64,000 bases of DNA from Psychrobacter fozii (GCF_003217155.1 NZ_QJSU01000009.1:102117-166116), one strand, 5' to 3'; positions 40,086 through 51,288 are shown, numbered from the stretch's first letter. Made by a program: numbers and translations. The notes: generated from the sequence alone by a model not told the origin.

Positions 40086-41705
40086 TTATCTCGATTGTGT
40101 TTGCAGGGCTTTACGGATATGAGCATCAAACTCACTCACGTAGTCAAAATATCGATGCTGAGCATCATCACTAAGAATAAATTGCTTGGCTTGCTTGGAC
40201 ATGGCGATTAAATCATCGGTCAATTCTTGATAGTTTAGGTTTTCTTCACCTGCACGCTCAATTAATGTCAGTTCATGTAATAGTGTCTGCTGCTGTGCGC
40301 TATTGACTCGCGCATAATTAAGATTGACCATTGCCTGACACAGTGCTTTTAAAACCATCAAATCAGCGGCTGCATAACGACGTATTTCGCCAAGCGATGT
40401 ATTAATAAAGTCAGAAATTTTTGGCGTATGAGTGACCACGGCTAATATAGCCAGTCGTTGCTGCTTAACTTCGGCATTTGATGCATCATCATTTGGTGCC
40501 GGTACATAAAAGTGATAGGGGCTGGGTGGTTGACAGCGCATCATAATACTCAAACAGCTCGTCAGTGATTGTACGCAGTTGACCGCTGTCTTTGGGTCAT
40601 TGATGCCAGGAGACAGTGCTCGTACAGCGATTTCAGTCATTTGTCCTAAGCTATAAGCAATATCATTAGAGTGTACCAGTCGCTGTTCGATACGGATACA
40701 GTTTGCGAAGCGTTGCCAAAAAACACCATCAGGTGCGCGCGGTACAACGGCCAACTGCGGTGTTGATGTTTTCTGTCGGTTATTTGGATGTGCTGTTGGA
40801 CGCTGGAAAAAATAGCCAATGACGTTTTTATCAGTCACATAATCACCCAGATTGACATGAATCTGTATCACGCCACCATAATCTTGTGTCAGAGTAATCA
40901 GCGACTCAAGGTAAATCTGTTGGATATAACCTGAGCGTGGTGGATAGATGGGCATTGATGGCCAGTTGTGAAACTGTTCGACATCATGATGCTCGATATC
41001 ACGTTGATGTTGGATGTCACAATGACTGCCATACCAATAGTGAATATTATGAATGGCATCGTTGCTAGCATTCTGAATGACATGCGATGCTTGGATGGCA
41101 TGTACCATATGCTGTACGAAGTATACGAGCAATAGCGCGCAGACAATGGCCATAATAATGGCAAAGGTCACAGCCAGTTGTGGTACACCAAAAGCGACGT
41201 CGTATTTATGGATAGACTTTAGTACCAACAAGCTATAACTAAAGGTACCAATGAATGCACCTAATACTAATTGATTGGGTGTGTCTGTCAAAAAATTGCG
41301 TAACAAGCGTGGCCCAAATTGTGAGGAGGCCATAGACAATACGGCAATCGTAATTGAAAATGTAGTACCCGCAACACCCAAGACAGCACCTGCTATCGCA
41401 GTCATAATAGCGCGCGCCGCATCATCGTCACCCGTAAAGGCAAAGGTAATATCTCTGACCGTTTCACGATCAAAGTGCTGATCGATGGTTACCAATAAAG
41501 GCGCAAGCAATATACCTATAATGACGCAAGCCGTTGGGATAAACCAATAAGAGCCAATCAATTGTTGCCATAAGTTTCGAAGACGATCGGGCAGGTCAGT
41601 GAGAGTTTGCAATGACCATAACTGGGCAAACTGTTTCAGCTTGTTTTGGCTTATATCAAGTGTACGTATCCATAAGCTTTTTTTGTCATCTTTATTCACT
41701 GTCAT
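40086..41705 (-). CDS. DUF2254 membrane protein
   Basis: 539 residues from ATG 41705; a TTG at 41723 is possible. About four N-terminal helices (starting around WFIPTACVIIGILLAPLL) include the DUF2254 signature FSITIAVLSMASSQFGPRLL followed by RNFLTDTPNQLVLGAFIGTF. The C-terminal two-thirds is soluble and histidine-rich around IHYWYGSHCDIQHQRDIEHH. ALSPGINDPKTAVNCVQSL is also characteristic. No function is known. A MITE-like element lies just upstream. Confidence 0.8.
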   Translation of the reverse strand: MTVNKDDKKSLWIRTLDISQNKLKQFAQLWSLQTLTDLPDRLRNLWQQLIGSYWFIPTACVIIGILLAPLLVTIDQHFDRETVRDITFAFTGDDDAARAIMTAIAGAVLGVAGTTFSITIAVLSMASSQFGPRLLRNFLTDTPNQLVLGAFIGTFSYSLLVLKSIHKYDVAFGVPQLAVTFAIIMAIVCALLLVYFVQHMVHAIQASHVIQNASNDAIHNIHYWYGSHCDIQHQRDIEHHDVEQFHNWPSMPIYPPRSGYIQQIYLESLITLTQDYGGVIQIHVNLGDYVTDKNVIGYFFQRPTAHPNNRQKTSTPQLAVVPRAPDGVFWQRFANCIRIEQRLVHSNDIAYSLGQMTEIAVRALSPGINDPKTAVNCVQSLTSCLSIMMRCQPPSPYHFYVPAPNDDASNAEVKQQRLAILAVVTHTPKISDFINTSLGEIRRYAAADLMVLKALCQAMVNLNYARVNSAQQQTLLHELTLIERAGEENLNYQELTDDLIAMSKQAKQFILSDDAQHRYFDYVSEFDAHIRKALQTQSR

Positions 41706-41794
41706 CAGCTTTAAGGTATCCAAAAGTCATCATATTAAATTTATAGTGTCATAGCTTATTCATAAATATACGACAGGGCTTGACTGTCATATTA

Positions 41795-41964
41795 GGGCGT
41801 GTCCTCAATTCAAACGAGTGTTCTCTAAATGGGCTAAAAATAGCTAAATTTTGCCAAACATCGTCAAATAGTTGGTCAATATCTCGATATTATCTGCACT
41901 ATTTTCCTTGTTTGACTGCAATTTATCTCATTTTTATCGCCATTTTTAAAATGAGGACACGCCC
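41795..41964. mobile_element. 170-bp MITE-like element
   Basis: Perfect 13-bp terminal inverted repeats GGGCGTGTCCTCA (41795-41807) and TGAGGACACGCCC (41952-41964), bounded on each side by TA (41793-41794, 41965-41966) that may be the target duplication. The interior is AT-rich and codes for no transposase. The ends resemble those of IS5-group or IS630-group elements, which use TA-type targets; the family is not certain. It sits between the 3' end of the YihY gene and the 5' end of the DUF2254 gene. Confidence 0.75.
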
Positions 41965-41982
41965 TAGTTCTTTTTATTTTGG

Positions 41983-43533
41983 TTAGCTCACTTTGGGATT
42001 ATCCGCTTCAGTAATAATGTCGCCCTTGTTATTGGGCTGAATTTGTTTCTTATCATCGTTTATATCTTGGGGAATGATGATTTCATTATTACGGTCATCC
42101 CATTCTATATCACTGTCTTTGTCATACGACATGGGCTCAAAGTGCGGTGTATTTTGTTTATTTGAGTCATCCTTTGCCAATGGTTCCATCGTCGGCGCTG
42201 AGGTCTTTCTAAATAAATGGGCATCATTATTTTTATGGCTACCTTTTTTATCAGAAGCGGCCTTTTTACGTGGCTCCGTATTGGTAAATATAGCGCTCAA
42301 CGGTAGATTTAGTTGTTGTTTAGCATAAGCTTCAGTATGTTCAAAACGCTCTATTAGTAGCCTAACCCAAGGTGTTTGGTCTTCTATTCTTACCTCATCG
42401 AACTCATCTTTGATGGGTAATGGATAAGGTAGGGTGCGATAAAAATCCCACAGTGTCATCTTGCTCAAATCTCTTTTGAGTACATAGTCGTCATCTTCGG
42501 TCATGGTGATGAGGTTGCTGTCTTGTAAATAGTTAATATAGGTATACCATTTCGGCAGCTCTTTGCGTCCTAGCATGTTGCGAAGCGCTTGTTCGCTGAC
42601 GGCCTCACCTTTCAAATGGTGCGTATATACTAAGTTAAGCATGTCTAGCAAGCTCAGTAACGGATGGCGTGGCTCCACCTCTTCTGTCCCAAAGATGGTC
42701 AGGGTATAGCTAATTTCAACGCCCAGTAGAATCAAATTCCATGATAAATAAATCCATAGCAAAAATATTGGTAAGGCTGCAAAGGCTCCGTAAATAGCTT
42801 CATAACTGGTAAAGTTTGCCATCACGGTACCAAACAGATGCTTCATCATCTCAAAGACGATGGCCACAAATATGCCAGCGATGGCCGCATTTTTGGCTGG
42901 CACGCGTGCTTTTGGAATGAACCAGTACATACCGATGAAGCCTGAGACCGTGATGCCAATCGTGACGGCTTGTATCCAGATAGACCAATCAATACCGTAA
43001 CCGGCGACTTGCTGATTTAAAAAACTAATGCTTTGTATCGCACTTGAGGCGATGAAAGCTGTGCCCAACACTAATGGCCCTAAGGTCACCATCGTCCAAT
43101 AGCGCAACATGCTTTTTATGCCACCAGACCGGTTCTCTACCCGCCATATTTGGTTAAAAGCACGCTCAATGGTCGTCAATGTCATAATCGTTGTAAAAAA
43201 CAGCACCATCGCACCAATGATGGTTAGGTTGGATGATTTTTCAGCGAAGTTGTTGATGTACTCACTAACCTGCATGCTAGATTGTGGTAGTAAGTTGTTA
43301 TAAATGACTTCATATATTTGTGCTCTGACCGATGAAAGTGCTGGTACTGAAGACAAAATCATCAAGAGTACGGTCAGCATCGGTACGATCGATAGCATGG
43401 TCGTATAGGTCAGCGAGGCTGATTTTTGCTGGCAGTTATCTTCAAAGAAATGCCTAACCAAAAATCGTAAAAACTGAAACCAGCGCTGGTGTAAAAACGG
43501 GATTTTCTTTGCTAACTTTTCCATATCGATCAT
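41983..43533 (-). CDS. YihY/BrkB-family inner membrane protein
   Basis: 516 residues. The N-terminal 285 or so residues form the YihY domain with six helices: KSASLTYTTMLSIVPMLTVL, TTIERAFNQIWRV, and NFTSYEAIYGAFAALPIFLL are conserved. Such proteins are often mislabelled ribonuclease BN. The C-terminal 230 residues are soluble: a winged-helix-like stretch (EAVSEQALRNMLGRKELPKW) and then a charged, Lys/Asp/Asn-rich tail from about 420. The tail is absent from the 290-residue E. coli YihY. Function unknown. Confidence 0.85.
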   Translation of the reverse strand: MIDMEKLAKKIPFLHQRWFQFLRFLVRHFFEDNCQQKSASLTYTTMLSIVPMLTVLLMILSSVPALSSVRAQIYEVIYNNLLPQSSMQVSEYINNFAEKSSNLTIIGAMVLFFTTIMTLTTIERAFNQIWRVENRSGGIKSMLRYWTMVTLGPLVLGTAFIASSAIQSISFLNQQVAGYGIDWSIWIQAVTIGITVSGFIGMYWFIPKARVPAKNAAIAGIFVAIVFEMMKHLFGTVMANFTSYEAIYGAFAALPIFLLWIYLSWNLILLGVEISYTLTIFGTEEVEPRHPLLSLLDMLNLVYTHHLKGEAVSEQALRNMLGRKELPKWYTYINYLQDSNLITMTEDDDYVLKRDLSKMTLWDFYRTLPYPLPIKDEFDEVRIEDQTPWVRLLIERFEHTEAYAKQQLNLPLSAIFTNTEPRKKAASDKKGSHKNNDAHLFRKTSAPTMEPLAKDDSNKQNTPHFEPMSYDKDSDIEWDDRNNEIIIPQDINDDKKQIQPNNKGDIITEADNPKVS

Positions 43534-43770
43534 CTAGCAGGTATTAGAGTGACAATAGTGTAACAAACATAGGCGGTTATCATCTGCCCTTTAATTGTGT
43601 CAAAATGCACAGTAGTCAACGCGATAGAGTGTTCTGACGATAATGCACAGCTAGGTTGTTTGCATGTCAGTGAATGACTCGGGCATAATGTGCAGATATA
43701 TTGATAGTGTCAGCTGTTGGCTACATATTGCTATCATTAACCACGTGAATGATTTAAGGAAGTGTTGCTA

Positions 43771-44388
43771 ATGAGTCAGACTGCCCCTTATGTATTGGTA
43801 CTCTATTATTCTAATCATGGTACAACCAAAACATTGGCATACGCTATCGCGCAAGGTATCGAAGACGCTGGCATGACGGCACGTATTCGTACGGTACCAA
43901 CGGTTGCTCCTGAGACGACATCGAGCAAGCCTGCGATACCTGATGAGGGTGACCTGTATTGCACCATGGATGATCTCAAAAACTGCAGCGGTCTGGCGCT
44001 TGGTAGCCCAACGCACTTTGGTAATATGGCCGCACCCATGAAATACTTTTGGGACAATACAGTGACACTATGGCTGGCAGGTAATTTGCAAAACAAACCT
44101 GCCTCCGTATTTACGGCAACAGGTTCAATGCATGGCGGTCAAGAGACAACGTTACTGACGATGATGTTGCCATTGATGCATCACGGTATGATTATCGTTG
44201 GCGTGCCTTATGCCGAACCTGCGTTAAATCGTACCCAACGCGGTGGCTCACCTTATGGTGCTAGCCATGTCAGTGGGGCATCACATGATCAGCCTATCTC
44301 ACCTGATGAGCGTGAGCTAGGCATCGCCCAAGGTCGCCGTTTGGCTATCAGTGCGACAGCTTTGGCTCAAGCTAACTGGAGTCGCTAA
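43771..44388 (+). CDS. wrbA: NAD(P)H:quinone oxidoreductase, WrbA type
   Basis: 205 residues from ATG 43771 (AAGGA ten bases upstream; a GTG at 43762 is too close). A flavodoxin-fold FMN enzyme that reduces quinones by two electrons. FMN-phosphate loop YYSNHGTTKTLA, then LALGSPTHFGNMAAPMKYFW, and FTATGSMHGGQETTLL are conserved. It lies 73 bp upstream of a DUF2069 gene, a pairing common in related gammaproteobacteria. Confidence 0.92.
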   Translation: MSQTAPYVLVLYYSNHGTTKTLAYAIAQGIEDAGMTARIRTVPTVAPETTSSKPAIPDEGDLYCTMDDLKNCSGLALGSPTHFGNMAAPMKYFWDNTVTLWLAGNLQNKPASVFTATGSMHGGQETTLLTMMLPLMHHGMIIVGVPYAEPALNRTQRGGSPYGASHVSGASHDQPISPDERELGIAQGRRLAISATALAQANWSR

Positions 44389-44461
44389 GTGGCCTTTGTA
44401 TCGTTGAGCCTAAAATGCGACAGCGTTATTCACGCTATTAATGAGGAAGTAAATATATCTA

Positions 44462-44947
44462 ATGGCTACAAACCGCTCCGATAGTGAGATGAATGCTACA
44501 CCACCAGTACAGAAAACTGGTAAGCCTGCCAAAGTGAATAAACCTATTGCGCCTATCCGTCAGCGTTTGATGGTTACGTGGTTAATTTGGCTCGTCTATA
44601 GATTGCTTGGACTGCCTGTTTTCATTAATGTATTCAATCCAAGTAGTCCTGATATCGTCGGCGGTGTCGCATGGCAAATGCTATGGTTAGTGCCAGCATT
44701 TATTCTGACACCATCGATACTACGTGGACGCTCGCCTTATGCATTATTAATCAGCAGTATGTTTATACTCGTGTACTTAGGTGCGAGTGGCGTAGTGTTG
44801 TTTACACGGGTTTATGGCAGTAGTTGGGCGGAGATAGTTGTCTATCTACTGGATTTTTTACTATTGCTGCTTATCAATGTATGGTTGTTTATTTTGCTTA
44901 AACGTCTGCCTTCGATGAATAATGTCGTTAAAAAACCTCGTCAGTAA
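44462..44947 (+). CDS. DUF2069 membrane protein
   Basis: 161 residues. A polar N-terminus of about 33 residues precedes four hydrophobic helices, with conserved WQMLWLVPAFILTPSILRGR and VYLGASGVVLF typical of DUF2069. Function unknown; the link to wrbA is positional. GAGGAAG is about 11 bases from the ATG. Followed by a very strong terminator. Confidence 0.8.
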   Translation: MATNRSDSEMNATPPVQKTGKPAKVNKPIAPIRQRLMVTWLIWLVYRLLGLPVFINVFNPSSPDIVGGVAWQMLWLVPAFILTPSILRGRSPYALLISSMFILVYLGASGVVLFTRVYGSSWAEIVVYLLDFLLLLLINVWLFILLKRLPSMNNVVKKPRQ

Positions 44948-45031
44948 TCCAGCTTGCTTAATGCTTAACTTGCCAAATGCTTAATAAGTAACGCTGAACA
45001 AGTAATGTTTGTCAGCTATCAGTATAAAACC

Positions 45032-45070
45032 AAAAAAAGCGGCGCTCTAATGTAGAGCGCCGCTTTTTTT
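45032..45070. terminator. Bidirectional terminator (DUF2069 / DUF3108 genes)
   Basis: An 18-bp stem: A-tract then GCGGCGCTCTA (45039-45049), loop atg, TAGAGCGCCGC (45053-45063) then T-tract. Confidence 0.93.
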
Positions 45071-45099
45071 AATATTTTTTCAGCAGTTTAACAAACGGT

Positions 45100-45870
45100 T
45101 TAATTAACCTTGGTCAGTTCTAAATCCATTTTTTTACCATCATTAATTTGACTCACTTTAACTGGTAAGTAGTCTAAGCTTGGTGCTAACCAGAAGCTAG
45201 TAGAGCGACTATCGTCATCATGGACACGGTCGACACGTACTGTATCAAAGGTACCTGCTGGTACAGTTATTTTGGTATTGCCAGATTTCTTAAATGGGGT
45301 CTTTTCGATTTTGTCTTTCTTCGCCATGTAGTAGTTGCCAGAGAATTTACCGTTCAATAAATCCTGACGAATCTGTACTTCAAGGCTTAAGTCATCAAAG
45401 GCTTGTTGCGACATGTTCATTGTCGTTGATTTGCCTCGGTAGTTGCTTACGACTTTTTTGCTACTTGGATTAAAATCCAGTTTGTGCGTACGGCCTACAC
45501 CTAAGAGTTTATAAGTCGTGCTGGCTTGGGTTGGCGTGACATTGTTACCGTTAATGGTAAAGGTACTATTTTGCGAGGCGCTAGCCACACCAGCGACGCG
45601 GGCGCTAACATTGTATTTCCATGTATTACCAGACTTGTTTAGTGTACGAGTCGCTGTGCCTTTATATTTGTCTTCAACGGTAAAGCTATAATTGGCGGTT
45701 GACGGTTGCACAGTCTTTGCGCTGGCAAGTGTGGGTGCGGTCATACTCAAAGCTCCAACGGTAGAGATACTGATGCCTGTCACTAAGGCAGATAAGAATT
45801 TAGACTTACTGCGTTTTGCATTATTAACATTGTCGCTCAGTGACTTTCTGTGCATTGATAAAAAACTCAT
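45100..45870 (-). CDS. DUF3108 exported protein
   Basis: 256 residues. A signal peptide with a long basic N-region is predicted to be cleaved after Ala51 (TAPTLASA). The mature part is beta-rich with the DUF3108 features YKLLGVGRTHKLDFNPSSKK, DDLSLEVQIRQDLLNGKF, VPAGTFDTVRVDRVHDDDSR and FWLAPSLDYLPVKVSQ. Periplasmic function unknown. AAGGGG precedes the ATG. Confidence 0.8.
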   Translation of the reverse strand: MSFLSMHRKSLSDNVNNAKRSKSKFLSALVTGISISTVGALSMTAPTLASAKTVQPSTANYSFTVEDKYKGTATRTLNKSGNTWKYNVSARVAGVASASQNSTFTINGNNVTPTQASTTYKLLGVGRTHKLDFNPSSKKVVSNYRGKSTTMNMSQQAFDDLSLEVQIRQDLLNGKFSGNYYMAKKDKIEKTPFKKSGNTKITVPAGTFDTVRVDRVHDDDSRSTSFWLAPSLDYLPVKVSQINDGKKMDLELTKVN

Positions 45871-46192
45871 GGAGACCCCTTCATTGATTTATTGCCGATA
45901 TAGCAAATTTTATCGATCGTTCTTATTATGTTCACAAGATCTATAATGGTCATACGCTGTTACATTTTCAAGCGTGGTGTCATACCGCTTCGTGTAGTGC
46001 TTGTAGCAAATGTTTCTATAGTTAATTTAGCATTGGTCAAAATATAAATTCAGCTCATCAATATTTTCAAATATTTCTACTTTTTGTTCTTCATTTGATT
46101 AGCATATTGGCTTTACTAAACGTAAAGCATCGGTATGAGATGTTGATTGATCAATTTCTGCAAAATAATCTTGTAAATTTTTGGGCTTTACA
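45871..46192. other. Spacer between DUF3108 gene and groS promoter
   Basis: 322 bp, AT-rich, between the divergent DUF3108 gene and the groS heat-shock promoter. No gene or clear structure was seen; it presumably holds the promoter of the DUF3108 gene. Confidence 0.35.
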
Positions 46193-46221
46193 CTTGAACC
46201 GAACTCACCTTGCCCCCACTT
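46193..46221 (+). promoter_or_regulatory. Sigma-32-type heat-shock promoter of groSL
   Basis: CTTGAA (46193-46198), a 15-bp spacer, and CCCCACTT (46214-46221) match the sigma-32 consensus CTTGAAA / CCCCATxT, with a spacer slightly longer than in E. coli groE. No CIRCE element was seen. The leader to groS would be about 120 nt. Confidence 0.75.
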
Positions 46222-46348
46222 TTTGTTACAAGCTCAAGGCTTATCTACAAAGCGTTGTTTTTGGCAGCGTTCCCTATAGATACTGGTATTGAGACCATTA
46301 ATTCAAATAAACCCTTAATTTTATTAACCAACTTTTGGAGTCATATCG

Positions 46349-46639
46349 ATGAACATTCGTCCTTTACATGACCGTATTGTCGTCCGCCGCATAGAAGAAG
46401 AAACAAAAACGGCTGGTGGCATCTTGCTTCCTGGTTCAGCTCAAGAAAAACCTTCACAAGGTGAAGTATTAGCTACTGGTAACGGTCAGATTCGTGACAA
46501 CGGCGAAACTCGTGCGTTAGATGTAAAAGCTGGCGACAAAGTTTTGTTCGGTCAATATGCTGGTCAAACCGTAAAGGTTGACGGTGAAGAACTATTGATT
46601 ATGAAAGAGTCTGATGTATTGGGTGTGCTAGAAGGTTAA
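46349..46639 (+). CDS. groS: Co-chaperonin GroES
   Basis: 96 residues. GroES caps the GroEL chamber. [20 protein letters not shown], the mobile loop [20 protein letters not shown] and the C-terminal [13 protein letters not shown] are standard. GGAG upstream. 123 bp precede groL. Confidence 0.97.
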
Positions 46640-46756
46640 TCCTTTTGAGTATTATTTTATACTCAGCACATTTTGATAGCAGTTTCTAATAATCGCTTTT
46701 GATAAGCAACTATCGAATCATTCAACCGTATTCTCATACTTATAATAGTGGAGTAA

Positions 46757-48412
<1,656 letters not shown>

Positions 48413-48550
48413 TTTTACTTCTGCTACAAAGCGATTTTTCTTTGTCAGACGCGCTCAATGTACAATAGGTACTATTTTCGCTGGTCTTCCTCGACAAATC
48501 GCTTTTCGCTAGAAGTATTACCAACGTCATAAAGTCTGTTTAATCATTGA

Positions 48551-48584
48551 AGTCCTGTTATCTAAAGATAGCAGGGCTTTTTTT
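48551..48584 (+). terminator. Rho-independent terminator of groSL
   Basis: AGTCCTGTTATCT / AGATAGCAGGGCT with two G-T pairs, loop AA, followed by a T-run. Confidence 0.88.
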
Positions 48585-48617
48585 ATCTAGTCCAATATGA
48601 TAGTGGGCGTCACATAG

Positions 48618-48651
48618 AAAAGCCCCGATAGGCTGAGCTTATCGGGGTTTT
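48618..48651 (-). terminator. Rho-independent terminator of yaaA
   Basis: CCCCGATA / TATCGGGG with flanking A- and T-tracts, just beyond the 3' end of yaaA; one bulged G near the base on the + strand side. Confidence 0.8.
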
Positions 48652-48694
48652 CTTATAATCGTTTGGTATCTTTCAACTAAGAATAAAATCAAAT

Positions 48695-49501
48695 TTACTG
48701 ATTCACATTATCCCGTCTAAACGTCCACGTCTTATCATCAGAAGCGGCTTCACAATAATAATATCCTGCCAAATCAAACGGCTTTAGCTGCTCAGCATTG
48801 GTCAGCTTATTGTCTGCCGCATACTTGACCATTAATCCACGTGCTTTTTTGGCATAAAAGCTAATCACTTTATATTGACCATTTTTCTCATCTTCAAATC
48901 GTGGTGTGATGATGTCAGCATTCAGTGCTTTTTTCTTTACAGACTTAAAATATTCATTAGAAGCGAGATTGACTAATGTTTTATCGTCGCTATCAGCCAT
49001 CCGCGCATTGATAATCTCAGTCACTTCCTCGCCCCAAAACTCATATAAGTTATTACCGCGCTCATTTTTCAGCTTGGTACCCATCTCTAAGCGATATGGT
49101 TGGATTAAATCTAAAGGTTTTAACACACCATAGAGTCCTGACAAAATACCTAAGTGCTCATTGACGTAGATAGTCGTGTCTTTATCCATGTGATACATAT
49201 CAAGACCAGTATAAACGTCACCATCGAACAAATACCCAGCAGGTTTTGCCGCATTAGTATTATCAGTGAATGGCTGTTCTTTACTCCAGTGCCACTGTTG
49301 ATTACGCGTCGCATTGAGCTGTGCCAAATCATTAGAAATGCCCATCAGCTCTTGTAAATCAATCGGTTCTTTAGACTTCAGTACTTGCATCAATACTTGT
49401 GAGTGTTCAATCAGCTCAGGCTGACTATAGTAGTTGCCTAGATTTAACGGTATAGCGTCTGCTTCGTTCAAAGATTTAGCAGGGGAGAGTAAAAAATACA
49501 T
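48695..49501 (-). CDS. yaaA: Peroxide stress protein YaaA
   Basis: 268 residues, UPF0246/DUF328 family. In E. coli YaaA limits free iron during peroxide stress. MYFLLSPAKSLNEADAIP, LNATRNQQWHW, KPAGYLFDGDVYTGLD and LSGLYGVLKPLDLIQPYRLE are the family signatures. AAGGAA precedes the ATG. Confidence 0.94.
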   Translation of the reverse strand: MYFLLSPAKSLNEADAIPLNLGNYYSQPELIEHSQVLMQVLKSKEPIDLQELMGISNDLAQLNATRNQQWHWSKEQPFTDNTNAAKPAGYLFDGDVYTGLDMYHMDKDTTIYVNEHLGILSGLYGVLKPLDLIQPYRLEMGTKLKNERGNNLYEFWGEEVTEIINARMADSDDKTLVNLASNEYFKSVKKKALNADIITPRFEDEKNGQYKVISFYAKKARGLMVKYAADNKLTNAEQLKPFDLAGYYYCEAASDDKTWTFRRDNVNQ

Positions 49502-50121
49502 CGTTATTCCTTATTATAGTGAGTCATTGACGATCCAATTACCACGTCAAGCTTACCTATTATACGACACCTATCGTTTGAACTTAACCGGCTCGTTGCT
49601 TTTTCACACAATTCTAAAATATATCAATTGTGACTGTTAGAGCTTACCTTCATCTCAAGTATAACCATCAAAACAAGAGAAACAGCACAGGTAATATCGA
49701 GGGACCTATCAGCTGTTTGACGCTGTTTGTCTATTGAGGCAATGGTCTGTGATGTGGGGGTGGCCTAGTGATACAAGGTTATATTTTGCAAAGCATTAAG
49801 GGTGTTAAAAAAATAAATTTTTTTAATATAACAATAAAAGTTATATAGATGGTACAAATAATTAACTTTTTATTTACTTATGGGTCATCATTAAACAATG
49901 AAAGTTGGTGGACGATATACCTATAATAAAAAGGCATGATGGCAAAGTCGCTATCATTTATTAAATTGATGAACCTTTGGTCGCAATACTGATCCAATCA
50001 AAACCAAAGGTTTTTTTGTCCCCTGTGCTTTTTAGATGTGCGTTGAGGGTATTAAAGGTAGTCGTGAGACGTAATTATAGTCATTATAAGTACAGTCATT
50101 GGACGTAAGTAAGGAGACGGT
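49502..50121 (+). other. yaaA-pntA spacer with orphan terminator
   Basis: 620 bp without a gene, between divergent genes. A TATAAT at 49922-49927 with no good -35, then a hairpin AACCTTTGGT (49972-49981) / ACCAAAGGTT (50003-50012) followed by Ts to 50017. The pair could define a small RNA of about 85 nt or an attenuator ahead of pntA. AT-rich sequence fills 49800-49870. Confidence 0.45.
49972..50017 (+). terminator. Terminator-like hairpin ahead of pntA
   Basis: 10-bp perfect stem, 21-nt loop, seven Ts. It lies about 105 bp upstream of pntA on the coding strand and does not follow any + strand gene within 1.6 kb. Confidence 0.75.
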
Positions 50122-51288
50122 ATGAAAATCGGTGTAATCAGTGCAGATAGCGCGAGCGAGAGCCGTGTAGCCATAACCCCAGACGCAGTCAAAAAGTTGC
50201 GTAAACTTGGGTTTGAAGTTGTCATTCAGTCAAATGCAGGTCAAGCAGCGTACTACGCTGATGAGCTGTATCAAGCTGCTGGTGCCGACATTGCCAGCAG
50301 CAGTGCCGAGGTCATTACCCAGTCTCAGATTATTACCACCGTCAATGACCTATCAGCTGAAGCCATCGATGGCTTGTCATCTGGTCAGATCGTCATTGGC
50401 ATGCTCGACCCTTATCGTAATACTCAGCTTGATAGTTATGCGGCTAAAGGTGCAACCGCCTTTGCCATGGAGCTATTACCCCGCACATTGTCACGCGCAC
50501 AGAATATGGATGTCTTGTCATCACAGGCCAACCTTGCGGGTTATAAAGCAGTATTGCTAGCGGCGAATGAGTATTCACGTCCATTCCCAATGTTTATGAC
50601 GTCAGCCGGTACGGTTAAGCCCGCCAAGGTTGTTATCTTGGGAGTTGGCGTTGCAGGTCTGCAAGCCATTGCAACCGCCAAGCGCTTGGGTGCCGTCGTT
50701 GAAGCCAGTGATTTACGTCCGACGGCTCGCGAGCAAGTGGAGTCACTCGGTGGTAAATGGCTTGATGTGCCGATGAGTGCAGAGGAAGCTGAGACCGCCA
50801 AGTCTACCGGTGGCTATGCGTGGACGCCATCAGAGCAGTATGTCAAAGATCAAGCGGCTGTCGTGGATAAAGCGCTCAGCAACGCGGATATCGTTATTAC
50901 CACAGCGCAGATTCCTGGTCGTAATGCCCCGCGTCTGGTGCATGGTGCAACCCTTGCTAGAATGAAGGCAGGTTCCGTATTGATCGATATGGCTGCCGGT
51001 ACCGGCGGTAACGTCGAAGGCAGTGTGCCGAACGAAACCATCACGACAGACAACGGCGTACGTATCGTTGGTGCTGCCAATATCCCATCGATGCTTGCAG
51101 CACAGTCTTCAGATTTGTATGCCAACAACTTGGTTAACTTTATCACGACCTTAATTGCGCCTGCTGGCGATGACACTTCAGTAAGTGACGCCTCAGCTAA
51201 ATTGGCACTTAACGTAGACATGGAAGACGAGATTCAGGGCGCACTGGCAGTGACACATGACAATCAGGTACGACTGGCCAAACGCTAG
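50122..51288 (+). CDS. pntAA: NAD(P) transhydrogenase subunit alpha part 1 (NAD-binding)
   Basis: 388 residues, domain I of proton-translocating transhydrogenase, cytoplasmic NAD(H) binding. MKIGVISADSASESRVAITP, VKPAKVVILGVGVAGLQAIA (Rossmann fold) and VLIDMAAGTGGNVEGSVPNE are conserved. GGAG lies upstream of the ATG. The split into three genes (pntAA, pntAB, pntB) resembles Rhodospirillum rubrum rather than the two-gene E. coli arrangement. Confidence 0.94.
   Translation: MKIGVISADSASESRVAITPDAVKKLRKLGFEVVIQSNAGQAAYYADELYQAAGADIASSSAEVITQSQIITTVNDLSAEAIDGLSSGQIVIGMLDPYRNTQLDSYAAKGATAFAMELLPRTLSRAQNMDVLSSQANLAGYKAVLLAANEYSRPFPMFMTSAGTVKPAKVVILGVGVAGLQAIATAKRLGAVVEASDLRPTAREQVESLGGKWLDVPMSAEEAETAKSTGGYAWTPSEQYVKDQAAVVDKALSNADIVITTAQIPGRNAPRLVHGATLARMKAGSVLIDMAAGTGGNVEGSVPNETITTDNGVRIVGAANIPSMLAAQSSDLYANNLVNFITTLIAPAGDDTSVSDASAKLALNVDMEDEIQGALAVTHDNQVRLAKR

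Noticed and set aside
41780..41986. Open frame through the MITE-like element
   Set aside because: It spans both inverted ends, resembles no protein and has no ribosome binding site.
41983..43533. Ribonuclease BN
   Set aside because: This is a legacy label for YihY proteins; the sequence is an integral membrane protein with no nuclease motif.
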